In this document: piece after piece, positions 17,134 through 25,041 of the stretch
How positions within the stretch are numbered: the first letter of the stretch is position 1
How the letters are laid out: the number at the start of each line of letters is the position of its first letter
NCBI GenBank assembly: GCA_903828455.1
Contig: CAIKMJ010000027.1
Location: 62,001 to 126,000 of the forward strand
DNA: 64,000 nt
Source: an uncultured Acidobacteriia bacterium
GTDB taxonomy: Bacteria > Acidobacteriota > Terriglobia > Bryobacterales > Bryobacteraceae
Reading direction: 5' to 3'
Position numbers and translations under genes: made by a program
Notes under the pieces: model-generated
What the model was told of the DNA's origin: nothing
Seen by the model: the letters and a program-made list of their open reading frames with translations, nothing else
The model's database searches: none

Positions 17134-18183
17134 TTACCAGCGCAGCAGAATCAGTTCCGAACAGAAGCCGGGGCCCATGGCGGCGAGCACGCCCCAGGTA
17201 CCGGGATCGGGCCGCCGGTTCTGCATCACTTCTTCGAGCACCATCAGGACGGAGGCGGAGGAGAGGTTGCCCATCTTCCGCAGACAGTCCCAGGAGGCGC
17301 GGATCTCGCCGCCGCGCAGGCCGAGGGCGACTTCGGTGGCGCGCAGGATTTTGGGGCCGCCGGTGTGCAGAATCCAGGAGCCGATGTCGGCGCGCGTCAG
17401 GCCGTGCGGCGCGAGCAGGTGGTCGGCATCGTCGCCGATGTGGCTGGCACTGACGTCCGGCACTTCGGGCGACAGAATAATGCGGAAGCCTTTTTCCGAG
17501 ATGTGCCAGCCCATGGCGTCTTCGGTGTCCGGATAGAAGGTGGACTGGGTGGCTACGATTTCGGGCCAGCCGGAGCCGGGACACCGGTCGCCGGCGACGA
17601 TCACGGCGGCCGCGCCGTCGCCGAACAGGCCGATGGAAATCAGATTGGCCATGGAGAAATCGTCGAGCTGCAGGGTGAGCGAGCAGAGTTCGACCGAGAC
17701 GAGAACGGCGTATTGATCGGGGAAGGCTTTCACGTAGTCGGCCGCGCGCGCGATGCCGGCGGCTCCGGCGACGCAGCCGAGGCCGAAGATGGGCATGCGC
17801 TTGATGCGTGGCGAAAGGCCGAGGCGGTTCACCAGGCGGGCGTCAATGGAAGGGCTCGCCACGCCGCTGACCGAGACGAAGATGATGGCGCCGAGTTGTT
17901 CCGGCCGGAGGCCCGCCCGGGCGAGTGCGCCGCGGACGGCGGTTTCGCCGAGGTCGAGCGCGACGCGGATCCAGACGTCGTTGGCTTCGCCGAAGGTCAG
18001 CGAGGTGTAGCGTTCCATGGGCAGCGCGAGGAAGCGCTCCTCGACGCCGACATTGGCGTGCAGCAGTTCGATTTTGCGCGGTTCGGGAAACTGCTCGCCC
18101 CAATGGTCGAGCAGGCCGCGGACCAGTTGCGGCTGGGTATAGCGATGTTCGGGGAAGGCACTGGCTACGGCCGCGATTCTCAT
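17134..18183 (-). CDS. Type III polyketide synthase (chalcone/stilbene synthase family)
   Basis: 349 aa with the full thiolase-fold catalytic triad: Cys137 in FGLGCVAGAAGIARA, His273 in ILHTGGPK and Asn306 in MGNLSSASVL, plus the C-terminal GPGF loop (AMGPGFCSE). It should condense a CoA starter with malonyl-CoA units to an alkylpyrone, alkylresorcinol or small phenolic. Usual partners of bacterial type III PKSs (an isoprenylcysteine methyltransferase or a phenol oxidase) are not adjacent, so the product cannot be inferred. A DUF169 gene lies upstream on the same strand, 84 bp away, and may be cotranscribed. Confidence 0.88.
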   Translation of the reverse strand: MRIAAVASAFPEHRYTQPQLVRGLLDHWGEQFPEPRKIELLHANVGVEERFLALPMERYTSLTFGEANDVWIRVALDLGETAVRGALARAGLRPEQLGAIIFVSVSGVASPSIDARLVNRLGLSPRIKRMPIFGLGCVAGAAGIARAADYVKAFPDQYAVLVSVELCSLTLQLDDFSMANLISIGLFGDGAAAVIVAGDRCPGSGWPEIVATQSTFYPDTEDAMGWHISEKGFRIILSPEVPDVSASHIGDDADHLLAPHGLTRADIGSWILHTGGPKILRATEVALGLRGGEIRASWDCLRKMGNLSSASVLMVLEEVMQNRRPDPGTWGVLAAMGPGFCSELILLRW

Positions 18184-18267
18184 GACTTCTCCGTTTGAAG
18201 GGGCACGGTTCCTGGACGCCGCACGGCGCCGTCCCGTTCCCGGAATCGGCGCGGGCCGGTGCGGCGG

Positions 18268-19023
18268 CTATTGTGCCATGAGAGCGGCGAGCGACTGTTC
18301 AATGGTGGGATTGCCGCCCGCTTCCACGTCGCGCCGCCGGATCTGGTGGAACTTGCTGAGGATGCCGTTGGCCTTCGCCAGAGCCGCCACGCGTTCGGCG
18401 AAGGCCGCAATGGAGGCGCCCGGCACGGTGTAAATTGCGATGTCGTCCGTCATGGTGTCCAGATAAGCGCGGGCGCCGCAGCAGCCGAGGCTGAGCGCGG
18501 AGCGGCCCGAATTCTTCGTCTGCGGAATGACGGCGCAGGCGGGGCGGCCCATCGCCGGCGGCATGCCGCTTTCCAGTTGCTGCGAGGCTTCCGAGAGGAT
18601 CAGCGTCTGATCGGCGCGGACGAAGAGCATGACGACGTCCGGAATCACCGGGATTTCCGCCAGCGGGCCATAGACGACGTGCTGCGGCTTCGAGGCGAGC
18701 ACGGGGATCTGCGGCACGTCTTCTTCGCGAACGTAGCCGAGGTCGTTGAACACCTTGAGCGCATCGCCGAGTTCCTTGCCCGCGGCGGGGCTGATCTCAA
18801 GGCCGTGCGTGTAGAGTCCGATGGCGCAGAGATTGTGATCGGCGGCCGAGGTGGCGAAGACGCGCGTGGCGGCCTCCTGCCAGAAGCGGCAACCGGCCGG
18901 GGCATGGCCCGACCAGGCGGCGACGCCTGCCGGAATGCTGTCGGTCAGGCAGATGGCCACGGGGGCCTGGCTCAGCTTCAGGGAATCCGTTAGCGATTGC
19001 GCGATTGCGGAAAATTGGGACAT
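18268..19023 (-). CDS. DUF169 domain-containing protein
   Basis: 251 aa spanning a complete DUF169 domain. Recognisable blocks are QAPVAICLTDSIP, HAPAGCRFWQEA, DHNLCAIGLYTHG (paired conserved cysteines) and the late SLGCCGARAYLDT. DUF169 proteins are soluble and conserved in anaerobes and soil bacteria, with no established function. Conserved Cys and His residues suggest a cofactor or metal. The start ATG at 19023 faces the divergent MFS gene. The next gene on the same strand is the type III polyketide synthase. Confidence 0.8.
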   Translation of the reverse strand: MSQFSAIAQSLTDSLKLSQAPVAICLTDSIPAGVAAWSGHAPAGCRFWQEAATRVFATSAADHNLCAIGLYTHGLEISPAAGKELGDALKVFNDLGYVREEDVPQIPVLASKPQHVVYGPLAEIPVIPDVVMLFVRADQTLILSEASQQLESGMPPAMGRPACAVIPQTKNSGRSALSLGCCGARAYLDTMTDDIAIYTVPGASIAAFAERVAALAKANGILSKFHQIRRRDVEAGGNPTIEQSLAALMAQ

Positions 19024-19100
19024 TTAAGAGCATGGTAGCGTGCCCTGGCGGCGCGGCGAATGACAGCGCTGTTAAACTCGGTCTTCTGCCCGCTCATTCG

Positions 19101-20333
19101 ATGCTGCCCGAACCCGCCCCGCGCCACAACGCCCCCTGGCTGTTCGGCGTGCTGCTGATTCCGTATGGCTTCACCAGTTCGGTGGCGACGATTCTGATGC
19201 CGTATTTGCTGCGCAAGAACGGTGTGCCGGTGGATAAGATCGCGCCCGTGGTGGCGATTGCGACGCTGCCGGCGATCTGGTACTTTCTCTGGTCGCCGCT
19301 GGCCGATGCGGGACTGCGCCGCCGCACGTGCGTGCTGCTTTCCGCCGCCGCGGCCGCGCTGGCGGGCGCCGCGGCCGTGCTCAGCGTGCATGGTTCGCTC
19401 AGCTTCCTCACGCTGCTGCTCTTTGTGGCCAACGCGTGTTCGGGGCTGCTGGGTTCGGCAAACGGAGCGCTGCTGACGGCGATGCCGGATGCGCTGCGCG
19501 GGCGCTCGGCCGGCTGGTATCAGGCGGGCAATCTGGGCGGAGGCGCGGTGGGCGGCGGGCTCGTCATCTGGCTGGCGGATCACGCGTCGCTGCCGGTGCT
19601 GGCGCTGGGAATTGCGGCGGTGATCTTCGTGCCGGCGGTAGCCGCGTTTCGCATCGAAGAGCCGGCGCCGCCGCGCCGCGCGGTGGGTCCGCTGATGCGA
19701 GGACTGTTTCACGATATGCGCGAGGTCTTTTCGGCGCGCCGCACGTGGCTGGGGCTGGTGTTTTTCCTTTCGCCGGTGGGCAGCGCGGCCGTCGGGAACC
19801 TCATCTCCGGCGTGGGCCCCGATTATCACGCTTCCGGCAACGTTGTGCTGTGGGTCAGCGGGATTGGCGGCGGGCTGCTCGCGGCCGGCGGCAGCTTCCT
19901 TGGCGGTTATGCGGCGGACCGCATGAATCGCATGTACGCGTATGCGCTGGCGGGAATCCTCGCGGCCGGCTGCGGGCTGTGGCTCGGCTTTGGTCCGGCC
20001 AATGTGTTCACCTACGCGGCGGCGTACTCGGCCTATTCGATTTCATCCGGCATTGCGTATTCGGTGTACACAGCGCTGGTGCTGGATGTGGTGGGCCGCG
20101 GCCGCCATGCCGCCGCCGTTGCGTATTCCACGCTGAACGCGGCGGGCAACGTACCCGTTTCGTACATGACGTGGCTCGACGGCGTGGGCTACAGCCGCCG
20201 GGGCGCGCGCGGACTGATGTTCACGGATGCGGCCGCGAACGGCATCGGCGGGGTGATCCTGCTGGGTGTGGCGTTCTTTGCCGGGCACTACTGGCACGAC
20301 CGGCGCGCGGCGACGGTTTCCGCCGACGCCTGA
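19101..20333 (+). CDS. MFS transporter (AmpG-like/PAT type)
   Basis: About 410 aa with some twelve hydrophobic segments. PYGFTSSVATILMPYLLRK in the first helices and the loop TLPAIWYFLWSPLADAGLRRR resemble the acetyl-CoA/AmpG (PAT) branch of the major facilitator superfamily, whose members carry muropeptides or CoA derivatives. The substrate here is uncertain. I placed the start at 19101 (MLPEPAPRH) because upstream codons overlap the divergent DUF169 gene and encode a non-membrane tail. No clear ribosome-binding site is visible there, so the start is uncertain. Confidence 0.75.
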   Translation: MLPEPAPRHNAPWLFGVLLIPYGFTSSVATILMPYLLRKNGVPVDKIAPVVAIATLPAIWYFLWSPLADAGLRRRTCVLLSAAAAALAGAAAVLSVHGSLSFLTLLLFVANACSGLLGSANGALLTAMPDALRGRSAGWYQAGNLGGGAVGGGLVIWLADHASLPVLALGIAAVIFVPAVAAFRIEEPAPPRRAVGPLMRGLFHDMREVFSARRTWLGLVFFLSPVGSAAVGNLISGVGPDYHASGNVVLWVSGIGGGLLAAGGSFLGGYAADRMNRMYAYALAGILAAGCGLWLGFGPANVFTYAAAYSAYSISSGIAYSVYTALVLDVVGRGRHAAAVAYSTLNAAGNVPVSYMTWLDGVGYSRRGARGLMFTDAAANGIGGVILLGVAFFAGHYWHDRRAATVSADA

Positions 20334-20381
20334 TCTGTTCTCGCGCGAGATCCGGCCGGCGGCGCGCGCTAATCTGTTGTC

Positions 20382-20996
20382 TTGATCCGGACCGTTATCT
20401 TCGACCTCGGGCGCGTGATCGTGCCATTCGACTTCGCCCGCGCCTACGAGCGCGTCGAGCGGCTGACCGGCATCCCGGCGGCGGAAATTCCGGTGCGCAT
20501 CGGCGCCACCGATCTGGTGCAGCGTTTCGAATCCGGACTGATCGAACCGGCGGATTTCGTGGACGAATTTTCGCGGCAGCTGGGACTTTCCATCACCTAC
20601 GCGGAATTCTGCGAACTGTGGAGTTGCATCTTCCTGCCGGAGACGCTGATTCCGGAATCGCTGCTGGCCGCGCTGGCCGCGCGTTACCGGCTTGTGCTGC
20701 TCTCGAACACGAATGCCATCCACTTCGAAATGATCCGCGACAATTACCCGCTGCTGCGCCATTTCCACGCGCTGGTGCTTTCGTATGAAGTGGGTGCGAT
20801 GAAGCCGGCGCCGGCGATTTATCAGCGCGCGATTCAGGCGGCGGGCTGTCTGCCGGCCGAGTGTTTTTTTACCGATGATATTGCGGCGTACGTGGACGCG
20901 GCCAAAGGGCAGGGCATCGACGCGGTGCAGTTCCGTTCGGCGGCGCAGATTGAAGCCGAACTGCGCGCGCGCGGCCTCGAGTGGGACAGCGAATAA
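20382..20996 (+). CDS. HAD family hydrolase/phosphatase
   Basis: 204 aa with a TTG start directly before the HAD motif I block, IRTVIFDLGRVIVPFD. In that block the second Asp of the usual DxD is replaced by Gly, as in other YihX-like HAD proteins whose motif reads DLG. Motif II is VLLSNTNAIH, motif III is around GAMKPAPAIY, and motif IV is FFTDDIAAYVDAA. It is probably a small-molecule (sugar) phosphatase of the HAD-IA group. It sits between the MFS gene and the convergent rpiA. Confidence 0.8.
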   Translation: MIRTVIFDLGRVIVPFDFARAYERVERLTGIPAAEIPVRIGATDLVQRFESGLIEPADFVDEFSRQLGLSITYAEFCELWSCIFLPETLIPESLLAALAARYRLVLLSNTNAIHFEMIRDNYPLLRHFHALVLSYEVGAMKPAPAIYQRAIQAAGCLPAECFFTDDIAAYVDAAKGQGIDAVQFRSAAQIEAELRARGLEWDSE

Positions 20997-21003
20997 AGCG
21001 CCG

Positions 21004-21705
21004 CTATTCGGCGGGCAGCACGACTTCGATATCGCGCCCCATGAACAGGCCGGATTCGACGACGCCGGTGATGGTCTTGATTTCGCGTTCCATGGTGGGG
21101 CGGATTTCGCCGAACTTTACGTCGAGAATGAAGTTCCCGCTGGCCGTGATGACCGGCCCGTCCTTCTTCACCGCGAGGCGGAGGGCGACGTCGGTGGCGC
21201 CGATGCGGAGCAGTTCGCGTTCGACAAGATGGAGCGCATCCGGCAGCAGTTCCACCGGGACGGCGAACTTCTGGCCGAGCTTTTCCACCAGTTTCGAGCG
21301 GTCCACCAGAATATAGGTCTTCGGCGCCGCATCCATGATGACCTTTTCGAGGTACATGGCGCCGCCGCGGCCTTTGATCATGTTGCGCCGGGGATCGACT
21401 TCATCGGCGCCGTCGAAATACCAGTCGGGCCGCGACTGCAGCAGGGTGGTGACGGGAATCCCGTTGGCGGCGCAGGCGAGCGTGACTTCGGCCGACGTGC
21501 AGACCGCCGACACCCGCAGCTTTTCGCGCCGAACGCGTTCGGCAATCGCCAGTACGGCGAGGTAGGCGGTGGAACCGGAGCCGACGCCAATGACGTCCCC
21601 GTCCCGCACGTGTTCGGCGATCTGGCGCGCCACCGCCTCCTTCGACTCGCGGTTGGAGATGGCTCCGTTCCATTGCGCAAAGCGCTCGGTGTTATCCCAG
21701 TTCAT
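21004..21705 (-). CDS. rpiA: Ribose-5-phosphate isomerase A
   Basis: 233 aa, usual length. Active-site motifs GVGSGSTAYLA, DGADEVDP and IKGRGGAMYLEK are intact, as is ITASGNFILDVKFG near the end. It interconverts ribose-5-phosphate and ribulose-5-phosphate in the cytosol. It lies 28 bp downstream of kdsD on the same strand. KdsD uses ribulose-5-phosphate, so the pair supplies the first steps from pentose phosphates toward Kdo. Confidence 0.93.
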   Translation of the reverse strand: MNWDNTERFAQWNGAISNRESKEAVARQIAEHVRDGDVIGVGSGSTAYLAVLAIAERVRREKLRVSAVCTSAEVTLACAANGIPVTTLLQSRPDWYFDGADEVDPRRNMIKGRGGAMYLEKVIMDAAPKTYILVDRSKLVEKLGQKFAVPVELLPDALHLVERELLRIGATDVALRLAVKKDGPVITASGNFILDVKFGEIRPTMEREIKTITGVVESGLFMGRDIEVVLPAE

Positions 21706-21713
21706 GCTGATTT

Positions 21714-21733
21714 TCCTGTTCGGTCCTGTTCGG
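21714..21733. repeat. 10-bp tandem duplication between kdsD and rpiA
   Basis: TCCTGTTCGG occurs twice head to tail in the 28-bp gap, ending next to the kdsD stop. It is another example of the short junction duplications seen across the window. Confidence 0.7.
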
Positions 21734-22729
21734 TCAGGCGAGATCTGCCTGATACAAATCGTGCAGCCGGACGAGGCCCGCGCAGCGGCCCGTCTGCGGA
21801 TCCACCACCGGCAGCACGGAAATCTGCGACGGCCTGTCTTCCATCATCTGCAGCGCCTCGCGCAGGGTTGCGCCGGGGGCGATGGTCACCGGATGCTTCG
21901 TCATGACATCTTCGGCCCGCACGTGACGGATGTCTTCGTTGCTTTCGAGCGCGCGCCGCAGATCGCCGTCGGTAATCAGGCCCATCAGTTGTCCGGCGCC
22001 ATCGACCACGCAGGCCGCGCCCAGCGGATAGCGGTTCAGCGCGATGATGACGGCGTGCATGGAACTTTCCGGCGTCGCCCAGGCCACGTCGCCGCCCGAG
22101 TGCATGACCTGTTCCACGTAAACGCGCAGATTGCGCCCCAGCTGGCCGGCCGGGTGGCGGGCGGCGAAATCTTCCGGCGTCCACTGCCGCGCCTGCATGA
22201 CGGCGAGCGCGAGAGCGTCGCCCAGCGCAGCGGCCACGGCGGTGCTGGCCGTGGGCGCCAGATTGAAGGGATCGGCTTCGGCACGCACGGAAGCATCGAG
22301 CGCGATGTCGACGGCCTTGCCGAGCGGCGAGTGCCGGTTGCCGAGAATGCCGATCAGCGGTGAGCTGACGCCGCGCAGGGCCGGCAGCAGGCCGACCAGT
22401 TCACTGGTATTGCCGCTCTTGGAAATGAGAATCGTGGGATCGCCTTCGGCGTAGATGCCGAGGTCGCCGTGGCTGGCGTCGCAGGGATGCAGGAAAACGG
22501 CGGGCGTTCCGGTGCTGCAGAGCGTGGCCGCGAGCTTTTGCGCCACGCAGCCGGATTTGCCGACTCCCGTGACCACCACCTTGCCCGCGTGAGCCCGCAG
22601 CAGTTCTACGGCGCGCGCAAAATCGCCATCGAGTCGGGCGGCCGCGAGACCGATCGCTTCCGCTTCCAGTTCCATGGCCGCTCGCGCCATCGCGACGGGG
22701 TCGTGCTTGGTCTGTGTATGGAGAGACAA
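21734..22729 (-). CDS. kdsD: KpsF/GutQ family arabinose-5-phosphate isomerase
   Basis: 331 aa: an N-terminal SIS domain (about 35-185, with VVTGVGKSGCVAQKLAATL, THPCDASHGDLG-like and SKSGNTSELV motifs) followed by two CBS domains (about 215-330, with MHSGGDVAW and LMGLITDGDLRRAL). This is the standard KdsD architecture. It converts ribulose-5-phosphate to arabinose-5-phosphate for Kdo of LPS. With rpiA immediately downstream it forms a compact pentose-phosphate pair. Other kds genes are outside the window. Confidence 0.92.
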   Translation of the reverse strand: MSLHTQTKHDPVAMARAAMELEAEAIGLAAARLDGDFARAVELLRAHAGKVVVTGVGKSGCVAQKLAATLCSTGTPAVFLHPCDASHGDLGIYAEGDPTILISKSGNTSELVGLLPALRGVSSPLIGILGNRHSPLGKAVDIALDASVRAEADPFNLAPTASTAVAAALGDALALAVMQARQWTPEDFAARHPAGQLGRNLRVYVEQVMHSGGDVAWATPESSMHAVIIALNRYPLGAACVVDGAGQLMGLITDGDLRRALESNEDIRHVRAEDVMTKHPVTIAPGATLREALQMMEDRPSQISVLPVVDPQTGRCAGLVRLHDLYQADLA

Positions 22730-22803
22730 CCAGTTTATTCTAGCCGAAGCGGGGCGGGGTCACTTTCGCGTCCCGCCCTGCTCCGGCCCGGAAAGCCGGG
22801 TCC

Positions 22804-24387
22804 TTAGGACATTTCAATGGCGCGAGCCAGCTTGACGGCGGGATTGGACAGCAACTGATCCAGCACGCCCTGCGGAACCAGCGTATCGGTGGTGACCACC
22901 GAGATGGCTTCCACCGGTTCACCGGAGTCGCGGCGGCCCAGCGAGAAGTTGGCGATGTTGATGCCGCTTGAACCGAGCAGCGCGCCGACGAAGCCGATCA
23001 CGCCCGGCACGTCGATGCTCTTCATGCAGACCAGCGGCCCGACGAGCGGCGCTTCGCAGTAAATGCCGTCCACATGCATCAGGCGCGGCTTGCCGAGGAC
23101 GACGGCGCCTTCCACAACGGTGGTGGTGGCGTCGGTCTCGATTTCGAGGCGGATCGAATCCATGTGGCCCGAACGCTTGTCGTGCGCTTCGGCCACGTTC
23201 CAGCCGCGGTCGTCGGAAATCTGCAGCGCGTTGACCAGATTGGCGCGCGCACCGGCGGCCGTGGAGCGGTTGAGCACTCCGGCGAGGCCGGCGTTCCGCA
23301 GCAGGCTGGTATTCATTTCCGCAATGCGCCCGAAGTAGGTGAGGCGCACGCCCTTGGGATTGCCCGTGACCATGTGCGAGGCGAACTTGCCCAGCCGTTC
23401 GGCCAGTTCGATGAACGGACCCACCGCCTTGTACTGCTCCGGCGACATGGCGGGCATGTTCACGGCGTTGATGGCGATGCCGTTCTGCAGGTATTCCACC
23501 ATCTGCTCGGCAATCCGCACGCCGACGATTTCCTGCGCTTCTTCGGTGGAACCGCCGATGTGCGGCGTGGCCAGCACGGCGTCCAGACCGAACAGCGGGT
23601 AGGAAGCGTCGGTGGGCTCCTTCGAAAAGACGTCCAGCGAGGCGCCGGCCACTTTGCCCGATTCCACCGCTTCCTTCAGCGCGCCTTCATCCACCAGTTC
23701 GCCGCGGGCGCAGTTGACGATGCGCACGCCCTTCTTCATCTGAGCGAAGGCTTCCTTGCCCAGCATCTTGTCGGTTTCCGGAGTCAGCGAAACGTGGACG
23801 GTGATGTAGTCGGCCTGCTTGTAGAGTTCGGCGAGACTCACCAGTTCGAGCCCGAGGTCTTTGGCAAACTGCGGGGTCACGTAGGGATCGTGCGCGACAA
23901 TGCGCATTTCGAACGCGCGGGCCCGCTTCACCACTTCACGGCCGATGCTGCCGAGGCCGACCACGCCCAGCGTCTTGCCGCGCAGTTCGCTGCCGAGGAA
24001 CTTCTTCTTTTCCCACTTGCCGGACTTGGTGGAGGCGCTGGCCTGCGGGATGGAGCGGGCCATGGAAAGCATCAGCGCGATGGTGTGCTCGGCCACCGAG
24101 ATGGCGTTGCCGCCCGGCGTATTCATCACGAGCACGCCCGCGGCCGTGGCGGCGGGCAGGTCCACATTGTCCACGCCCACTCCGGCGCGGCCAATCACGC
24201 GCAGTTTCGGCGCCTGTTTCAGGACTTCCGGCGTCACCTGCACGGCGCTGCGAACGACGAGCGCTTCGCAGTCGGCAAGGTGTTTGGAATACTCTTTCGG
24301 GTTGGAAACGATTACGTTCCAACCCTGCTGTGCCTGGAACAGTTCGATACCGGCCTGAGCCATCGGCTCGGCGATCAGGACATTCAT
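22804..24387 (-). CDS. serA: D-3-phosphoglycerate dehydrogenase (long form with ASB and ACT domains)
   Basis: 527 aa, the long SerA form. The NAD-binding domain has VGLGSIGREVVKRA; the substrate and catalytic residues are in VRSAVQVTPEVL, NCARGELVDE (Arg), DVFSKEPT (Glu) and TPHIGGSTEEA (His). An intervening ASB domain (about 315-450) and a C-terminal ACT domain (about 455-527, VPGVIGFVGALLGSSGINIANF) follow. It catalyses the first step of serine synthesis, and the ACT domain usually gives feedback control by serine. It appears monocistronic. Confidence 0.94.
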   Translation of the reverse strand: MNVLIAEPMAQAGIELFQAQQGWNVIVSNPKEYSKHLADCEALVVRSAVQVTPEVLKQAPKLRVIGRAGVGVDNVDLPAATAAGVLVMNTPGGNAISVAEHTIALMLSMARSIPQASASTKSGKWEKKKFLGSELRGKTLGVVGLGSIGREVVKRARAFEMRIVAHDPYVTPQFAKDLGLELVSLAELYKQADYITVHVSLTPETDKMLGKEAFAQMKKGVRIVNCARGELVDEGALKEAVESGKVAGASLDVFSKEPTDASYPLFGLDAVLATPHIGGSTEEAQEIVGVRIAEQMVEYLQNGIAINAVNMPAMSPEQYKAVGPFIELAERLGKFASHMVTGNPKGVRLTYFGRIAEMNTSLLRNAGLAGVLNRSTAAGARANLVNALQISDDRGWNVAEAHDKRSGHMDSIRLEIETDATTTVVEGAVVLGKPRLMHVDGIYCEAPLVGPLVCMKSIDVPGVIGFVGALLGSSGINIANFSLGRRDSGEPVEAISVVTTDTLVPQGVLDQLLSNPAVKLARAIEMS

Positions 24388-24594
24388 CTGCTGATTTCTC
24401 CTCAGTACTTCGTCGGGGTCTGATTGATTTCCGCTACGCGAATTCAGTTAAGCCGATGCCATCCTGCGGCCCGAAGTGCCGTACACTGCTTTCATGTCCG
24501 CCGGGTGGCCGGGCAGACAGAGAGGGCAGGGTGTGAGCAATCCTGGATTTCCGATGTGCATGGGATAGCTTAGAACCTTTAGAATATCAAACGA

Positions 24595-25041
24595 ATGTTG
24601 ATTTCCGATCAAATCCAGAAAGACCTCGTCACCGCCATGAAGGCGAAGGACGAGGCGCGCCTGAGCGCCATCCGCATGATCAAATCCGCCCTGATGAAGG
24701 CGAAGGTGGATTCGTCGAAGCCGATGGACGATGCCGCCGAGCAGCAGATCCTGAAAAGCCTCGTGAAACAGCGGATTGACGCCGCGGACATGTTCCGCAA
24801 AGGCGGCCGCGAAGACTCCGCGCTGAAGGAAGAAGCCGAGAAGGCGATCATCGAGAGCTATCTGCCGGCCGGCGCCACCGAGGCCGAAATTCTGGCCGCT
24901 ATCGAGGCCGCCATGGCGGAAACCGGAGCGACGGAAGCCAAACAAATGGGTCTTGTGATGAAGGCCGTGCAGGCGAAACTGGCCGGTAAGACAGTGGACG
25001 GCCGCCTCGTCAGCGAGAAAGTCAAAGCGAAACTCTCATGA
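24595..25041 (+). CDS. GatB/YqeY domain-containing protein
   Basis: 148 aa. The full-length YqeY domain is visible: IQKDLVTAMKAKDEARLSAIRMIKSAL at the start, KQRIDAADMFRKGGRED in the middle, and YLPAGATEAEI and KQMGLVMKAVQAKLAGKTVDGRLVSE at the end. The domain resembles the tRNA-binding tail of GatB, but free-standing YqeY has no firmly established role. The gene overlaps the OPT transporter start by ATGA, so the two are probably cotranslated, an odd pairing without an obvious functional reason. The 207-bp gap upstream holds no gene that I can support. Confidence 0.9.
   Translation: MLISDQIQKDLVTAMKAKDEARLSAIRMIKSALMKAKVDSSKPMDDAAEQQILKSLVKQRIDAADMFRKGGREDSALKEEAEKAIIESYLPAGATEAEILAAIEAAMAETGATEAKQMGLVMKAVQAKLAGKTVDGRLVSEKVKAKLS

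Noticed and set aside
24388-24594. Possible riboswitch or tRNA upstream of the YqeY gene
   Set aside because: I could not fold it into any known riboswitch core or cloverleaf by eye.
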